From Sphingobium sp. V4 (GTDB lineage: Bacteria; Pseudomonadota; Alphaproteobacteria; Sphingomonadales; Sphingomonadaceae): a DNA stretch of 64,000 bases. Shown in pieces: positions 33,946-45,249 of this stretch (its first letter is position 1; each line of letters opens with the position of its first letter). A model generated the notes under the pieces. That model searched no databases, was not told the DNA's origin, and saw only the letters and a list, made by a program, of their open reading frames with translations. The stretch covers positions 806,001 to 870,000 of the forward strand of contig NZ_CP081001.1 of the NCBI RefSeq assembly GCF_029590555.1, read 5' to 3'. Both the position numbers and the translations under genes were made by a program.

Positions 33946-34593
33946 TCAGGCCGTCTTGGGAGCGGGAGTCTTGGTCTTGTAGCGGCACAGGTCCGCAACG
34001 ATACAGCGCCAGCATTCGGGGCGGCGCGCCTTGCACACATAGCGGCCGTGCAGGATGAGCCAGTGATGGGCGTCGCGGCGGAACGGTCCCGGTACGCGCT
34101 TGTCCAGCTTCTGCTCGACGGTCAGCACCGTCTTGCCCGGCGCCAGACCGGTTCGGTTGCCGACGCGGAAGATATGGGTATCGACCGCGAACGCCTCCTG
34201 TCCGAAGGCGGTGTTGACCACGACATTGGCGGTCTTGCGCCCGACGCCGGGCAGGGTGGTCAGCGTGTCGCGATCCTGTGGTACCTCGCCGGCGAAATCC
34301 CGCACCAGTATCTCGGACAAGGCGATGACATTTTTCGCCTTTGCGTTGAACAGGCCGATCGTCTTGATGTGCTGCTTGAGGCCTTCTTCGCCCAGATCGA
34401 CCATCTGCTGCGGCGTTTCGACTTCCCGGAACAGCGCGCGCGTCGCCTTGTTGACGCCGACATCGGTGGCTTGCGCGGACAGCACGACCGCGACGAGCAA
34501 CTGATAGTCGTTGCCATATTCGAGCTCGGTGCGCGGGGCGGGGTTGGCCTCCGCCAGGCGGCTGAAAAAATCGAATATCTGGGCCTTGTTCAT
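33946..34593 (-). CDS. nth: Endonuclease III (DNA glycosylase/AP lyase)
   Basis: 215 aa from ATG 34593 (MNKAQIFDFF). The helix-hairpin-helix LPGVGRKTANVV carries the catalytic Lys, the Asp follows in FAVDTHIFRV, and the 4Fe-4S loop C-x6-C-x2-C-x5-C is complete near the end. It excises oxidised pyrimidines. Starts 5 bp after dapB; last gene of the leftward operon. Confidence 0.96.
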   Translation of the reverse strand: MNKAQIFDFFSRLAEANPAPRTELEYGNDYQLLVAVVLSAQATDVGVNKATRALFREVETPQQMVDLGEEGLKQHIKTIGLFNAKAKNVIALSEILVRDFAGEVPQDRDTLTTLPGVGRKTANVVVNTAFGQEAFAVDTHIFRVGNRTGLAPGKTVLTVEQKLDKRVPGPFRRDAHHWLILHGRYVCKARRPECWRCIVADLCRYKTKTPAPKTA

Positions 34594-34598
34594 GCGCG

Positions 34599-35363
34599 TC
34601 AGAGGCCCAGCACGCCCTTCATATCGTATCTGCCCGCGTCCTGAGCCGCCAGCCATTGTGCACCCTTGATCGCGCCACGGGCAAAAATAGTCCGGTTTTC
34701 CGCGCGATGGCCGAGTTCGATCCGTTCGCCTTCGGTCGCGAAGATCAACTGATGGTCGCCTGCGACGGATCCGCCGCGCAGCGCCGCAAAGCCGATCGCG
34801 CCCTTCGCGCGCGCGCCGGTGATGCCGTCGCGACCTCGCTCGCTCTTTTCGGAAAGGTTGATACCACGGCCGCGTGCTGCGGCTTCGCCCAGCAGCAGGG
34901 CCGTGCCTGACGGCGCGTCCACCTTGTGCCGGTGGTGCATTTCGACAATCTCGATGTCCCAGTCGTCGCCAAGGCCGGCTGCCGCCTTCTCCACGAGCGC
35001 CGCCAGCAAATTGACACCCAGCGATGTATTGCCGGTCTGGAGCACCGGAATGATCCTGGCCGCCTCGTCAATCAGCGCATGGTGAACCGGCTCCAGCCCC
35101 GTCGTGCCGACCAGGATAGGCTTCCGCGCCGCGATGCAGGCGTCGAGATGGGCGGAGAGCGCGCCCGGAACAGAGAAGTCGATGAGCACGTCGCTTGCTT
35201 GGGCGAGCGCCAGGGGATCGGCGGAGATGGCGACACCCGGCGCGATTTCGCCGCTTCCGTCACGACCCGTGCCGCCCGCTATACCCATGCCGGCGTCTGC
35301 CGCGACGCTTGCGATGGCTCGGCCCATGCGGCCGGCGGCTCCGAATATCCCGATGTTGGTCAT
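34599..35363 (-). CDS. dapB: 4-hydroxy-tetrahydrodipicolinate reductase
   Basis: 254 aa from ATG 35363 (MTNIGIFGAAGRMGRAI). N-terminal NAD(P)H Rossmann fold, VGTTGLEP, and the substrate motif EMHHRHKVDAPSGTAL with catalytic His/Lys. A diaminopimelate/lysine pathway enzyme feeding peptidoglycan. It lies 5 bp before nth and 78 bp after moaB. Confidence 0.96.
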   Translation of the reverse strand: MTNIGIFGAAGRMGRAIASVAADAGMGIAGGTGRDGSGEIAPGVAISADPLALAQASDVLIDFSVPGALSAHLDACIAARKPILVGTTGLEPVHHALIDEAARIIPVLQTGNTSLGVNLLAALVEKAAAGLGDDWDIEIVEMHHRHKVDAPSGTALLLGEAAARGRGINLSEKSERGRDGITGARAKGAIGFAALRGGSVAGDHQLIFATEGERIELGHRAENRTIFARGAIKGAQWLAAQDAGRYDMKGVLGL

Positions 35364-35441
35364 GATGCTGGCTATCCCAATATGATGGCGGGCGCGATGC
35401 CAGAGCAGCACGGCTTTGTCATCCCCGCAGGGGCGCAACCG

Positions 35442-35969
35442 TCAGCGTTCGGTGAGGCGCGGCATCAATTCGACGAAATTGCAGGGCCGGAAACGGCTGT
35501 CGAGCTGGGAAACGAGAATGCCGTCCCAAGCGTCCTTTACCGCGCCGGTCGAACCGGGCAGGGCGAAGATATAAGTGCCGCGCGCGACGCAGGCGGTGGC
35601 GCGGGACTGGATCGTCGACGTGCCGATGTTCTGATAGCTGAGCCAGCGGAACAGCTCGCCGAAACCGGGGATCTCCTTGTCCTGCACCTGGGCCAGCGCT
35701 TCGGGAGTCACGTCGCGGCCGGTCACGCCGGTGCCGCCGGTGGTCAGAATGACGTCGATCTGCGGATCGTCGATCCAGGCGTGCAGCTGGGCGACGATGG
35801 CGGGCTTGTCGTCTCTTTCGATATGGCGCGCGGCGAGAATATGACCCGCGCCTTCGAGCCGCTCGACCAGTGCATCACCGGAACGATCCTCGGCCAGGCC
35901 GCGCGTATCGGAAACGGTGAGGAGCGCGATCCGGACGGGAAGAAAGGTCCGGCTTTCATCGATGGGCAT
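35442..35969 (-). CDS. moaB: MoaB-type molybdopterin adenylyltransferase-like protein
   Basis: 175 aa from ATG 35969. MoCF domain with [29 protein letters not shown] and [15 protein letters not shown]. MoaB/MogA activates molybdopterin for molybdenum insertion, although E. coli MoaB itself is dispensable. Start and the slt stop share one base (TGATG). Confidence 0.9.
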   Translation of the reverse strand: MPIDESRTFLPVRIALLTVSDTRGLAEDRSGDALVERLEGAGHILAARHIERDDKPAIVAQLHAWIDDPQIDVILTTGGTGVTGRDVTPEALAQVQDKEIPGFGELFRWLSYQNIGTSTIQSRATACVARGTYIFALPGSTGAVKDAWDGILVSQLDSRFRPCNFVELMPRLTER

Positions 35970-37756
35970 CAGTCGGAGCCGCCACCCATGGAGGCGCGGC
36001 CGTCGGCCTTGCTCAGGCGCACCAGCTTCACGCCCTTTGCATTGGGAAAGGTCGGCCACAAGCCCTGTGCCATGCCGGTCAGGCAGTCCGCGCTGCCCTT
36101 TGCCTGGATCTGGTACATCCAGTAATTGCGCATGACGATGTTCACATAAGCGCGGGTTTCATAATAGGGCAGCGACTCCATGAAGAGCAGCGGGTCGCCC
36201 TTGTCCTTGACCTGGCTATTCCAGCGTTCGACAGGCAGTGGCCCGGCATTATAGGCCGCCATTACCTTGGGCAGCAGGCCGCCAGTGGCGCTCATGTCGC
36301 GCAAGGCCTCCAGATAGCGCTGGCCAAATTCCATGTTGGTCGACGGTACGAACAATTGCGCCGCCGACGCCAGGCCCATGTCGCTGCCGGTACCGGGGCG
36401 AACCTGCATCAGGCCGCGAGCACCCGCACTGCTGACGACATCGGTGCGGAAGCCCGATTCCTGAAGCGTATGGGCAAAGATCAGTGAAGGATCGACGCGC
36501 CAGCCGCCATCGGGCCGCCAGTCGGGCGCGGGGAAGCGGGCGAAACGGCCCGGCTGGGTTCCGGCCGGCCCGTTATGGGCGAGATAGAGTTGGGTCGCGG
36601 GCAGGTTGAGCGCGCTGGCGAGCCGCAGCAATGCGTCATATTGCTCGCTTCCACCGATCTTCGCCTGATAACGCAGAAGTTCGTCGGCCTTGCCATTTTC
36701 ACCGATCGCCGAGAGGGCGATGGCGGCGCGAGCATTGGGACTGTCCTTCAGCTTCTGCCATTCCAGCGCGCCGAAGCGGCTCGCCACGGGCGCGCCACCC
36801 AGCGGCAGCCCCAATGATTCCTTGGCGAGCAGGCCGTAGAAAGTCTCATCGGAACGCGCGGCAAGCTTCAGGTAATTCGAGACTTTGTCCGCTTCGCCGC
36901 AAACCATATAGGCCCGCGACGCCCAATAGGCGCCCGCCGAGCGCATGTCGGCATCCGTGGCCAACGCGGCGACATTGGCAAAGGCCGGCGCAGCCGCGCG
37001 GCAATCATTCTGGCGCCAGGATGCAAGTCCCGTCGTCCAATGCGCCTGGACCGTCCAGTCGCCTCCGGCTCGGGCGTCCAGCGCCCGGGCCGCCATTCGG
37101 CGGGCATTGGCGTCGTCATTTTCGATATAATAGGCCCAGGCGACGCGCTGGCGCACTTCGGTCAGGCCTTCGGGCGTCAGGCCCGCTTCGCCGGCGGCAA
37201 GCAGTCCTTCGGCACCGATCGGATCGTCATTCTTGACATAGGTCTGTATCTGCCCGGCCAGCGTCTGGGCGAGCACATCCGTCCTGGTGGCCGCGACATA
37301 TTGGCGACGCGGGGCCGAGCCTAGCCAGACCATCTTCTGGATCTGCGGCAGGCTGGGCAGCATCGTCGCGCCACGTTTCTGCGCGAGGCGGGACAACTGG
37401 TCGGCCTTGGGCAGCCAGGGCGCCCTGTTGACTAGGTCCAGCAGGTCGAACAGTTCGACCCTGGGCGAATTGCGGGCCAGATAGAGTTCGGCGAGCGCGA
37501 CGGAACGCATGGCATCCTGCGTGTCGAGCGTCTGGATCATCGCCCTGGCATCGGCCCATTTTTCCGCGCGCAGTGCAGCGAAGACGGCATTGTAGCGCGC
37601 CTTGTCGCCGTCGCTCAGGTCGAGCGGAGAGGCGTCTGACTTGAGGCTGGGCAGGGCCGGCAATGTTTCGGCGGTCTCGGCGGCGGCCTGGGTGACGGCA
37701 GCGGTTCCCATGGCCAGCATGGCCAGCATGGACAAGCGGGTCGCGGCACGAATCAC
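35969..37756 (-). CDS. slt: Soluble lytic murein transglycosylase (GTG start)
   Basis: 595 aa from GTG 37756, preceded by GAGGAAG. Signal peptide [17 protein letters not shown]. The long helical superhelix of Slt70 (U and L domains) is followed by the catalytic SLT domain: [10 protein letters not shown] with the catalytic Glu, [16 protein letters not shown] and [15 protein letters not shown]. It cleaves peptidoglycan in the periplasm to 1,6-anhydro products. The start overlaps the UDG-like stop by 4 bp (GTGA). It lies with dapB, both envelope-related. Confidence 0.93.
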   Translation of the reverse strand: MIRAATRLSMLAMLAMGTAAVTQAAAETAETLPALPSLKSDASPLDLSDGDKARYNAVFAALRAEKWADARAMIQTLDTQDAMRSVALAELYLARNSPRVELFDLLDLVNRAPWLPKADQLSRLAQKRGATMLPSLPQIQKMVWLGSAPRRQYVAATRTDVLAQTLAGQIQTYVKNDDPIGAEGLLAAGEAGLTPEGLTEVRQRVAWAYYIENDDANARRMAARALDARAGGDWTVQAHWTTGLASWRQNDCRAAAPAFANVAALATDADMRSAGAYWASRAYMVCGEADKVSNYLKLAARSDETFYGLLAKESLGLPLGGAPVASRFGALEWQKLKDSPNARAAIALSAIGENGKADELLRYQAKIGGSEQYDALLRLASALNLPATQLYLAHNGPAGTQPGRFARFPAPDWRPDGGWRVDPSLIFAHTLQESGFRTDVVSSAGARGLMQVRPGTGSDMGLASAAQLFVPSTNMEFGQRYLEALRDMSATGGLLPKVMAAYNAGPLPVERWNSQVKDKGDPLLFMESLPYYETRAYVNIVMRNYWMYQIQAKGSADCLTGMAQGLWPTFPNAKGVKLVRLSKADGRASMGGGSD

Positions 37757-38484
37757 GGACGGTCTTCCTCGATCAGGCTTTGCAGGGCGCGCCAGCATTC
37801 AGCCTTCGCCGCGGGCTGGTTGAGCAGCAGGCGCGGATGGAATGTGGCGACGGCGGGAAGGATGCCGCCATCATGATTAAAATTACGTAAACTATTCGTC
37901 GATGCCTGACCGTCTGTAGGCAATAATGCGCGTATCGTCCTGTCCCCCAGGAGCAGAAGCCGGCGAGGGCGGGCAAGATGGACATGGGTACGCATCCGCG
38001 CTGCGGCATTGGCCAGATCGGCCGCTTCCACCATGCCGCCGGGAGGGCGAGCAAAAAACAGAGAGGCGATATAGGTCCGCGAACGGTCCAGGCCGATCGC
38101 GCCGAGCATGGCGTCGAACAGTGCGCCGGCCCGGTCCACCAGCAAGGTGCCCGCATCAAGATCAGCGGGATCGGGCATGTCGGTAATGACCATCAACGGC
38201 GTGTCGGCGGCGCCGGCGGGATAGATGGGTCGCGACGGCCAGCGACGTTCGGGATGCCCCGATTCGGATTCCAGCCACAGATGAAAGGCTTGGAGGTCGC
38301 GGGCCTTGGCCTGCGGCGCGATGTCGGTCATCGGGGAAGGCTGGAACGTCGAAACGGCCGGAGGGGCAGGGCGCAGCCAATGATGCGGCACCTCCGCTAC
38401 GGCGCTCTCCACGCCGGCCAACTGCCACCACGCCATATAGGCGTCGGCGGCCAGTGCCGCATTGTCCTGCACTAATCCCCGCAT
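37753..38484 (-). CDS. Uracil-DNA glycosylase superfamily protein without Fe-S cysteines
   Basis: 243 aa from ATG 38484. The family 4/5-like fold is suggested by PLMVITDMPDPAD (motif 1 position), SLFFARPPGG and the C-terminal FHPRLLLNQP (motif 2 HPxxLL). Motif 1 is not the usual GEAPG, and only one cysteine is present, so the 4Fe-4S cluster of family-4 enzymes cannot form. It may be a divergent glycosylase or an inactive relative. First gene of the slt-moaB-dapB-nth operon. Confidence 0.78.
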   Translation of the reverse strand: MRGLVQDNAALAADAYMAWWQLAGVESAVAEVPHHWLRPAPPAVSTFQPSPMTDIAPQAKARDLQAFHLWLESESGHPERRWPSRPIYPAGAADTPLMVITDMPDPADLDAGTLLVDRAGALFDAMLGAIGLDRSRTYIASLFFARPPGGMVEAADLANAAARMRTHVHLARPRRLLLLGDRTIRALLPTDGQASTNSLRNFNHDGGILPAVATFHPRLLLNQPAAKAECWRALQSLIEEDRP

Positions 38485-38614
38485 CGCAAACAACTAGGGC
38501 CAGAGGTTGACGATCGGGTCAAGCTGCTTCATCGCCTTCGATGGCAAAGTGTTGGAGTAATGCGGCGGTTGGAAACACAGGGTGCAGCCTGCTGATCGCC
38601 AGGAGGAGGGATGA

Positions 38615-40267
38615 ATGAGCGAACGGGAATCGATGCCTTATGACATCGTTATTGTGGGTGGGGGACCGGCTGGGCTGTCGGCGGCGATCCGGCTGAAGCA
38701 GCTGGCCAACGAAGCCGGTCAGGAACTCGCGGTGTGTGTGTTGGAGAAGGGGTCGGAGATAGGCGCCCACATCCTGTCCGGCGCGGTGATCGATCCCAAG
38801 GCGCTGGATGAATTGCTGCCCGACTGGCGCGACATGGGCTGCTCGCTGGCAGACGTGCCCGTTACCGACAACCAGCATTGGTGGCTGACCAAGGGCGGCA
38901 AGATGTCCATGCCGCACATCGTGACGCCAGGCTGGATGCACAACAAGGGCACCTACACCGGGTCGCTGGGCAATCTGTGCCGCTGGCTGGCAGAGCAGGC
39001 CGAAGGGCTGGGCGTCGAAATCTTCCCCGGCTTTGCCGCTGCGGAAATCCTCTATAATGAGGACGGCAGCGTGAAGGGCGTGGCCACAGGCGACATGGGT
39101 ATTGGTCGCGATGGCGAGCGAAAGCCGGATTATCAGCCGGGTCTCGAACTCCATGCCAAATACACGTTTTTCGCCGAAGGCGCGCGCGGCCACCTGACCA
39201 AGATATTGAAGCGCCAGTTCGCGCTCGACGCGGATTGCGAGCCGCAGGTCTATGGCATCGGCATGAAGGAATTGTGGGACGTCGATCCTGCCAAGCACCA
39301 GCCAGGTCTGGTGATCCACAGTCAGGGCTGGCCGCTGACCGACGCCTATGGCGGCGGCTTTCTCTATCACCAGGCCAACGGGCAGGTTGCGCTCGGCTTC
39401 GTCGTCGGGCTGGGCTATCGCAACCCGCATCTTTATCCGTTCGAGGAATTTCAGCGCTGGAAGCAGCATCCGGAAATCCGCCGGTTCCTGGAAGGGGGGC
39501 GTCGCGTCTCCTACGGCGCGCGCGTCATCAACGAGGGCGGCTGGCAGTCCATCCCCAAGCTCGTATTCCCCGGTGGCGCCCTGATCGGTTGTTCGGCGGG
39601 CTTCGTGAACGTGCCGCGCATCAAGGGCACGCACACGGCGATGAAGTCGGGCATGTTGGCCGCCGAGGCGGCGTTCGAGGCGATTTTGGACGAACGCTCG
39701 CGCGACGTGCTGCATGATTATGAAGATCGGGTGCGTTCCAGTTGGATCGCGACCGAACTGCAACTGGTGAAGAATGCCGAGCCGCTGCTGGCGAAGTTCG
39801 GCAACACGATCGGCACCCTTCTGGCCGGCATCGACATGTGGATGCGGACGCTCAAGATCGGACTGCCCTTCACGATGAAGCACAAGCCCGATAACGAGAA
39901 GATCTGGCGCCAGGAACAGTGCGAGAAGATCGTCTATCCCAAGCCCGATGGCATAATCAGCTTCGATCGGTTGTCGTCGGTGTTCCTGTCGAACACCAAT
40001 CATGAGGAGGACCAGCCGGTCCATCTTCAGTTGAAGGACCCATCGATTCCGATCGGCTACAATCTTCCCCTTTATGACGAGCCGGCACAGCGTTACTGTC
40101 CTGCGGGCGTCTACGAAGTGGTGGGTCAGGATGAGGGCGAGCCCCGCTTCCAGATCAACGCGCAGAATTGCGTCCACTGCAAGACGTGCGACATCAAGGA
40201 TCCGACCCAGAATATCAACTGGGTCGTTCCGGAAGGCGGCGGAGGACCAAATTATCCCAATATGTAA
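38615..40267 (+). CDS. Electron-transfer flavoprotein-ubiquinone oxidoreductase
   Basis: 550 aa. FAD-binding motif IVGGGPAGLSAAIRLKQ at the start, VLEKGSEIGAHILSG, ubiquinone region in the middle and a C-terminal 4Fe-4S domain CPAGVYE...NCVHCKTCDIKDP. A membrane-associated enzyme that passes electrons from ETF (fatty and amino acid oxidation) to ubiquinone. Shine-Dalgarno AGGAGGAGGG overlaps an out-of-frame ATG at 38611; the correct start is 38615. It heads a rightward operon. Confidence 0.96.
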   Translation: MSERESMPYDIVIVGGGPAGLSAAIRLKQLANEAGQELAVCVLEKGSEIGAHILSGAVIDPKALDELLPDWRDMGCSLADVPVTDNQHWWLTKGGKMSMPHIVTPGWMHNKGTYTGSLGNLCRWLAEQAEGLGVEIFPGFAAAEILYNEDGSVKGVATGDMGIGRDGERKPDYQPGLELHAKYTFFAEGARGHLTKILKRQFALDADCEPQVYGIGMKELWDVDPAKHQPGLVIHSQGWPLTDAYGGGFLYHQANGQVALGFVVGLGYRNPHLYPFEEFQRWKQHPEIRRFLEGGRRVSYGARVINEGGWQSIPKLVFPGGALIGCSAGFVNVPRIKGTHTAMKSGMLAAEAAFEAILDERSRDVLHDYEDRVRSSWIATELQLVKNAEPLLAKFGNTIGTLLAGIDMWMRTLKIGLPFTMKHKPDNEKIWRQEQCEKIVYPKPDGIISFDRLSSVFLSNTNHEEDQPVHLQLKDPSIPIGYNLPLYDEPAQRYCPAGVYEVVGQDEGEPRFQINAQNCVHCKTCDIKDPTQNINWVVPEGGGGPNYPNM

Positions 40268-40286
40268 GCGCCTGATCCCGATCCTG

Positions 40287-41895
40287 ATGCTGACGATCCC
40301 GGCTGCGGCCGGGGCGTCGGTCGATCCCGGCAGCGCGCTGCACGCCTATGCGCGCGCGCGACTGGCCGACGGGAATGGCGCGCTTGGAAGCGCCGTGGCC
40401 AATTATCGCGCCGCACTCGCTCTCGATCCCGGCAGCGCGGAGATTGCGCGGCGCTCCTACGCCCAGGCGCTGGAGAGCGGGGATCAGGCGCTGGCGATGC
40501 GTTCGGCGGTCCTGCTCGACGCGCAGGGCATGTTGCCGCGCGACGGCGCCCTGTTGCGGATCAGTGATGCGCTGGTTCGGAAGGACTGGGTGGGCGCCCG
40601 GCTCTTGCTCGACCGGATCGTGGAAGAGGGCAATTTCGCCTTTCTCGCGCCGATCGTCCGTAGCTGGATCTCGCTGGGCGAGGGACATTATGCCGCGCCC
40701 GTCATTGAGGGCAAGGAGCAGTTCGCGACGCTCGCCCAGCGTTATCTGGATGAGCATATGGCGCTCCAGGCGATCGGGCGTGATGACCTCGCGGCAGCCT
40801 TGCCAGCGATCCGCCGGGCGATCGGTCTGCGCGTCAGCGACGGGGCGATGCTGCGCCTGGGTTTTGCACGCCAATTGGCGGCGCGGGGCGCAAAGGCGGA
40901 GGCACTGGCCCTGTTGCCCGCCGATGACGCGAATTTCGCATTGGCGCGGGCCGATATCGCGCGAGGCAAAGGCAGCAAGGGGCGAAAGGCGCTGTTGACC
41001 CCGGCTCAGGGCTTTGCGCGGCTTCTTACGCGGCTGGCTGCGGATATCGCTTCGGATGATGCCGGCCTCGTGCTGGCCGTGCGTCTCGCGCGCATTGCGA
41101 CATTTGCGGACCCGCACGACCCTGAAGCCCATATCGTTGCGGCCAGGCTGCTGACGGCCGCAGGCTATCCCGCCTTTGCGGCTCCCGAAGCCGCCAATGT
41201 TTCGGCCAGGGGCTGGTATGCCGGGCTGGCGCAGGCCGAACTGGTCGGTGCGATGGCGGGCACAGGGGACCGCGATGGCGCGATCACGCTCGCAAGGACG
41301 CTGGTCGCCGAGCCAGGGGCAGACCCAGAACGCCATGTCCGCCTCGGTCGCCTGCTGGCTGACGCGAGGGATTTCGCCGGGGCGGCAGCGGCGTTCAAGG
41401 CGGCGCAGGCCGGTTATCCGCAGGATTCCGTGCCGTGGACATTGCTCCTTTTCGAAGGCAGCGCGCTGGAGCAGGGCAAGCGTTGGGACGAGGCGCGGGT
41501 CGTGCTGGAACGCGCGGCCAGGATCGCTCCGCACGAGCCGGTTATCCTCAACTATCTGGGTTATGCGCAGATCGAGCGGCGGCAGAATGTCGAGCAGGCG
41601 CTCTTGCTGCTCAAGCGGGCGAGCGCGCTCAAGCCGCAGGACGCATCGATCACGGATTCGCTTGGCTGGGCGCAATTTGTGACCGGGGATGTGCGGGCGG
41701 CCGTGCCGGTGCTGGAGCGTGCGGCGGCGGGCGCGCCCGACGATCCGACGATCAACGAGCATCTGGGTGATGCGCTATGGACCGCCGGGCGACGTTATGA
41801 GGCGCGCTACGCCTGGAACGCTGCGGCCGTCTATGCCGAAGGGGATGTCGCGGCGCGGCTGGCGGCGAAAAGCGAGGAAGGATTGAAGCCCGAAT

Positions 41896-41909
<14 letters not shown>
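40287..41909 (+). CDS. TPR-repeat protein
   Basis: 540 aa from ATG 40287. Tetratricopeptide-type helix pairs run through the protein, clearest at ANYRAALALDPGSAEIA and in the C-terminal third (LNYLGYAQIERRQNVEQAL, ITDSLGWAQFVTGD, INEHLGDALWTAG). The first residues MLTIPAAAGA look like the end of a signal peptide; a basic N-terminus (KRLIPIL) lies just upstream but only rare start codons (CTG 40272, ATT 40251) would include it, the latter inside the ETF-QO end. Probably a periplasmic TPR protein. Stop overlaps ispE. Confidence 0.82.
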
Positions 41910-42773
<864 letters not shown>

Positions 42774-42777
<4 letters not shown>

Positions 42778-43490
42778 GCGAAGCCTTCACCCGGATCGAC
42801 GGCGGGGATCTGGACCTGCTGATCGTCGCCGATCATGCCTCAGCGCATGTGCCGGGCGACATCCACCTAGGCATCGGCCCGGCGCTGCTCGAGGCGCATA
42901 TTGCCATCGACATCGGCGTGGCGGAGGTCAGCGGACTGCTGGCGGCGCAACTGGGTTGCACGGCCATATTGGGCGCTGTGTCTCGGCTGGTGATCGACCT
43001 CAATCGCGAAGAGGACGCGCCGGGCCTGCTGCCGGTCATGAGTGACGGCCATGCCATTCCCGGCAATCGCGACGCCGACCTGCCGGAGCGCATGTTGCGT
43101 TTCCATCATCCTTATCATCATCAGCTCGGGCGGATATTGGATGAGATGACGTCGCCGTTCATCCTCTCCGTCCACAGCTTCACGCCGCGGCTGGCGAGCG
43201 ATCCGGAGCAGGAGCGCCCCTGGGACATCGGGATACTCTATAATCAGGACGATCGCGCGGCCCGGATCGCCATTCCGCTGCTGGAGGCGGCGGGGCTGAA
43301 GGTGGGCGACCAACTGCCCTATTCGGGACAGCTGCTCAACGCGACGATGAACCGTCATGCCGAGGCCAATGGCATTCCCTATCTGGGTATCGAGATGCGG
43401 CAGGATCTGGTGAGCGACGCTGCCGGACAGAGGCGCTTTGCAGAGATAATCGGGCCGATCGCGCTGGACTGTCGGAGCAGGCTGGCGTGA
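42774..43490 (+). CDS. N-formylglutamate amidohydrolase-family protein
   Basis: 238 aa from ATG 42774, overlapping ispE by 4 bp. VADHASAHVP, RLVIDLNREEDAPGLLPV and FILSVHSFTPRL match the family; metal-binding His and Asp are present. The family hydrolyses N-formylglutamate in histidine breakdown, but no hut genes are near, so the substrate may differ. Confidence 0.88.
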
Positions 43491-43861
43491 CGCGGGGCGT
43501 GATCGCGGCGGCCGCATTGCTGGCGCTGACCGGGTGCAACGGGGATGCGGCCAAGACGGGGAGTAATGGCTCTGCCGCACAGGCCGAAGCGCTGCCGGTC
43601 GATGACGGCAAGGCGGATTGCATCACCGGCGATGCGGAACAATGGGCGCGGGACTGCCTGATCGAGCGAAACGGCCATATCTTGACGATCCGCCATCCCG
43701 ATGGCGGCTTCCGTCGTTTCCGGTTGCTCGCTGACGGACGCGGGCTGGAAGCGGCCGATGGGGCGGAGCGGGCCAGTGTGCAGATCAGCGGACGGCGCCA
43801 GATCGAGGTGGCGACGGGCGGCGAGCGCTATCGCCTGCCCGCGCAGATTGCCGGGCAATGA
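43487..43861 (+). CDS. Small lipoprotein (GTG start)
   Basis: 124 aa from GTG 43487, overlapping the previous stop (GTGA). Lipobox LALTGC (Cys17). After a low-complexity linker a small beta-rich domain follows (ILTIRHPDGGFRRFRLLADG). No known family. Operon position between the amidohydrolase and nnrDE. Confidence 0.75.
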   Translation: MTRGVIAAAALLALTGCNGDAAKTGSNGSAAQAEALPVDDGKADCITGDAEQWARDCLIERNGHILTIRHPDGGFRRFRLLADGRGLEAADGAERASVQISGRRQIEVATGGERYRLPAQIAGQ

Positions 43862-45249
43862 CCGGCTGGGCGATCCTGACGGCGGCGCAGATGCGTGCAG
43901 CGGAACAGGCCGCCTTTGACGCCGGGGTCGACGAATATAGCCTGATGGAAACGGCGGGCGCGGCGGCGGCAGAAATCATCTGGCGAGCGGGGCACAGGCG
44001 CGACGCGCTGGTTCTGTGCGGGCCGGGCAATAATGGCGGCGATGGCTTCGTCATAGCGCGGTTGTTGCGGGCACGCGGCGTGGCTGTGCGGGTCGCGGCA
44101 TTGGGCGAAAGCTGGACGGTATCGAGCCAGCGGGCGCGCGCAGCCTGGGGTGGGCCGGTCGAGGATATGATGAGCGCCGCGCCGGCGACGCAACTGATCG
44201 ACGCGCTTTTCGGTACGGGGCTGACGCGTGGCCTGGACGCGACGGTTGCATCCCGTCTCTGCGCGCTGGCGGAGGCAGCCGTTCTGACCCATGCCGTAGA
44301 CCTGCCAAGCGGGGTGGAGACGGACAGCGGCGCGCTATTGTCGGCAGTGCCGATTTTCGGCATCTGTATAGCGCTGGGTGCATATAAGTCCGCGCATCTG
44401 CTGCATCCGGCGGCAGGGCGGATACAGCGCCTGATCCTGGCAGACATAGGCATTGCGGTGCCCGGCGTCATGCAGCGGCTTGCGCCACCGCTGCTGGAGG
44501 CGCCGGTCGCGCAGGCGCATAAATATAATCGAGGGCTGGTGGCCGTGGTCGGTGGCGGGATGGCCGGCGCGAGCCTGCTCGCCAGCATCGCCGCCGCGCA
44601 TTCAGGGGCCGGAACGGTGCGGCGTTTCGCCGCGGATCGGCCGGTGGCGGGACCGCACGCGATCGTCAGCCGGCAGACTGAACGGCCCGAGGCCATTGCC
44701 GATGCGCTGGCGGATGAGCGGATCAACGTCGTGCTGGTCGGGCCTGGCCTCGGCCTGGAGGCGGACGGACGAGCGCGGCTGGATGCCGCGCTGGATGCCG
44801 GTCATCCCATGGTGCTGGACGCCGACGCGCTGACCCTGTTGGGCGAGCAAGGCGCGCGCGCCATTCCGGCTGGTGCGATCCTGACCCCGCATGAAGGCGA
44901 GTTTCAGCGCTTGTTCGGCGACCTGCCCGGCAGCAAGATCGACCGTGCGCTCGCGGCAGCGCAGGCGTCGGGGGCGATCGTCGTCTACAAGGGCGCGGAC
45001 AGCGTGATCGCTGCGCCCGACGGGAGGGTGGCCGTGGCCAGCGGGGCATCGCCCTGGCTTTCGACCGCCGGAACCGGCGACGTGCTTGCGGGGCTGGCCG
45101 CCGGAAGGCTCGCCGTTACGGGTGATTCCTTTCGCGCGGCGTGCGAGGCGGTGTGGCTGCATGGCGATGCGGCGCGGCGGGCCGGGCCGGCCTTCGTCGC
45201 GGATGATTTGCTTGGAACGCTGCCAGCGGCTATCGCCGCGCGATTGTGA
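43858..45249 (+). CDS. nnr: Bifunctional NAD(P)H-hydrate epimerase / ADP-dependent dehydratase
   Basis: 463 aa. N-terminal YjeF_N epimerase (LCGPGNNGGDGFVIARLL) fused to the C-terminal ribokinase-like dehydratase (ILTPHEGEFQRLFGD, WLSTAGTGDVLAGLAAG). It repairs hydrated NADH/NADPH. ATG overlaps the lipoprotein stop by 4 bp. In alphaproteobacteria this gene often neighbours glnB-glnA, which is not the case here. Confidence 0.95.
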   Translation: MTGWAILTAAQMRAAEQAAFDAGVDEYSLMETAGAAAAEIIWRAGHRRDALVLCGPGNNGGDGFVIARLLRARGVAVRVAALGESWTVSSQRARAAWGGPVEDMMSAAPATQLIDALFGTGLTRGLDATVASRLCALAEAAVLTHAVDLPSGVETDSGALLSAVPIFGICIALGAYKSAHLLHPAAGRIQRLILADIGIAVPGVMQRLAPPLLEAPVAQAHKYNRGLVAVVGGGMAGASLLASIAAAHSGAGTVRRFAADRPVAGPHAIVSRQTERPEAIADALADERINVVLVGPGLGLEADGRARLDAALDAGHPMVLDADALTLLGEQGARAIPAGAILTPHEGEFQRLFGDLPGSKIDRALAAAQASGAIVVYKGADSVIAAPDGRVAVASGASPWLSTAGTGDVLAGLAAGRLAVTGDSFRAACEAVWLHGDAARRAGPAFVADDLLGTLPAAIAARL

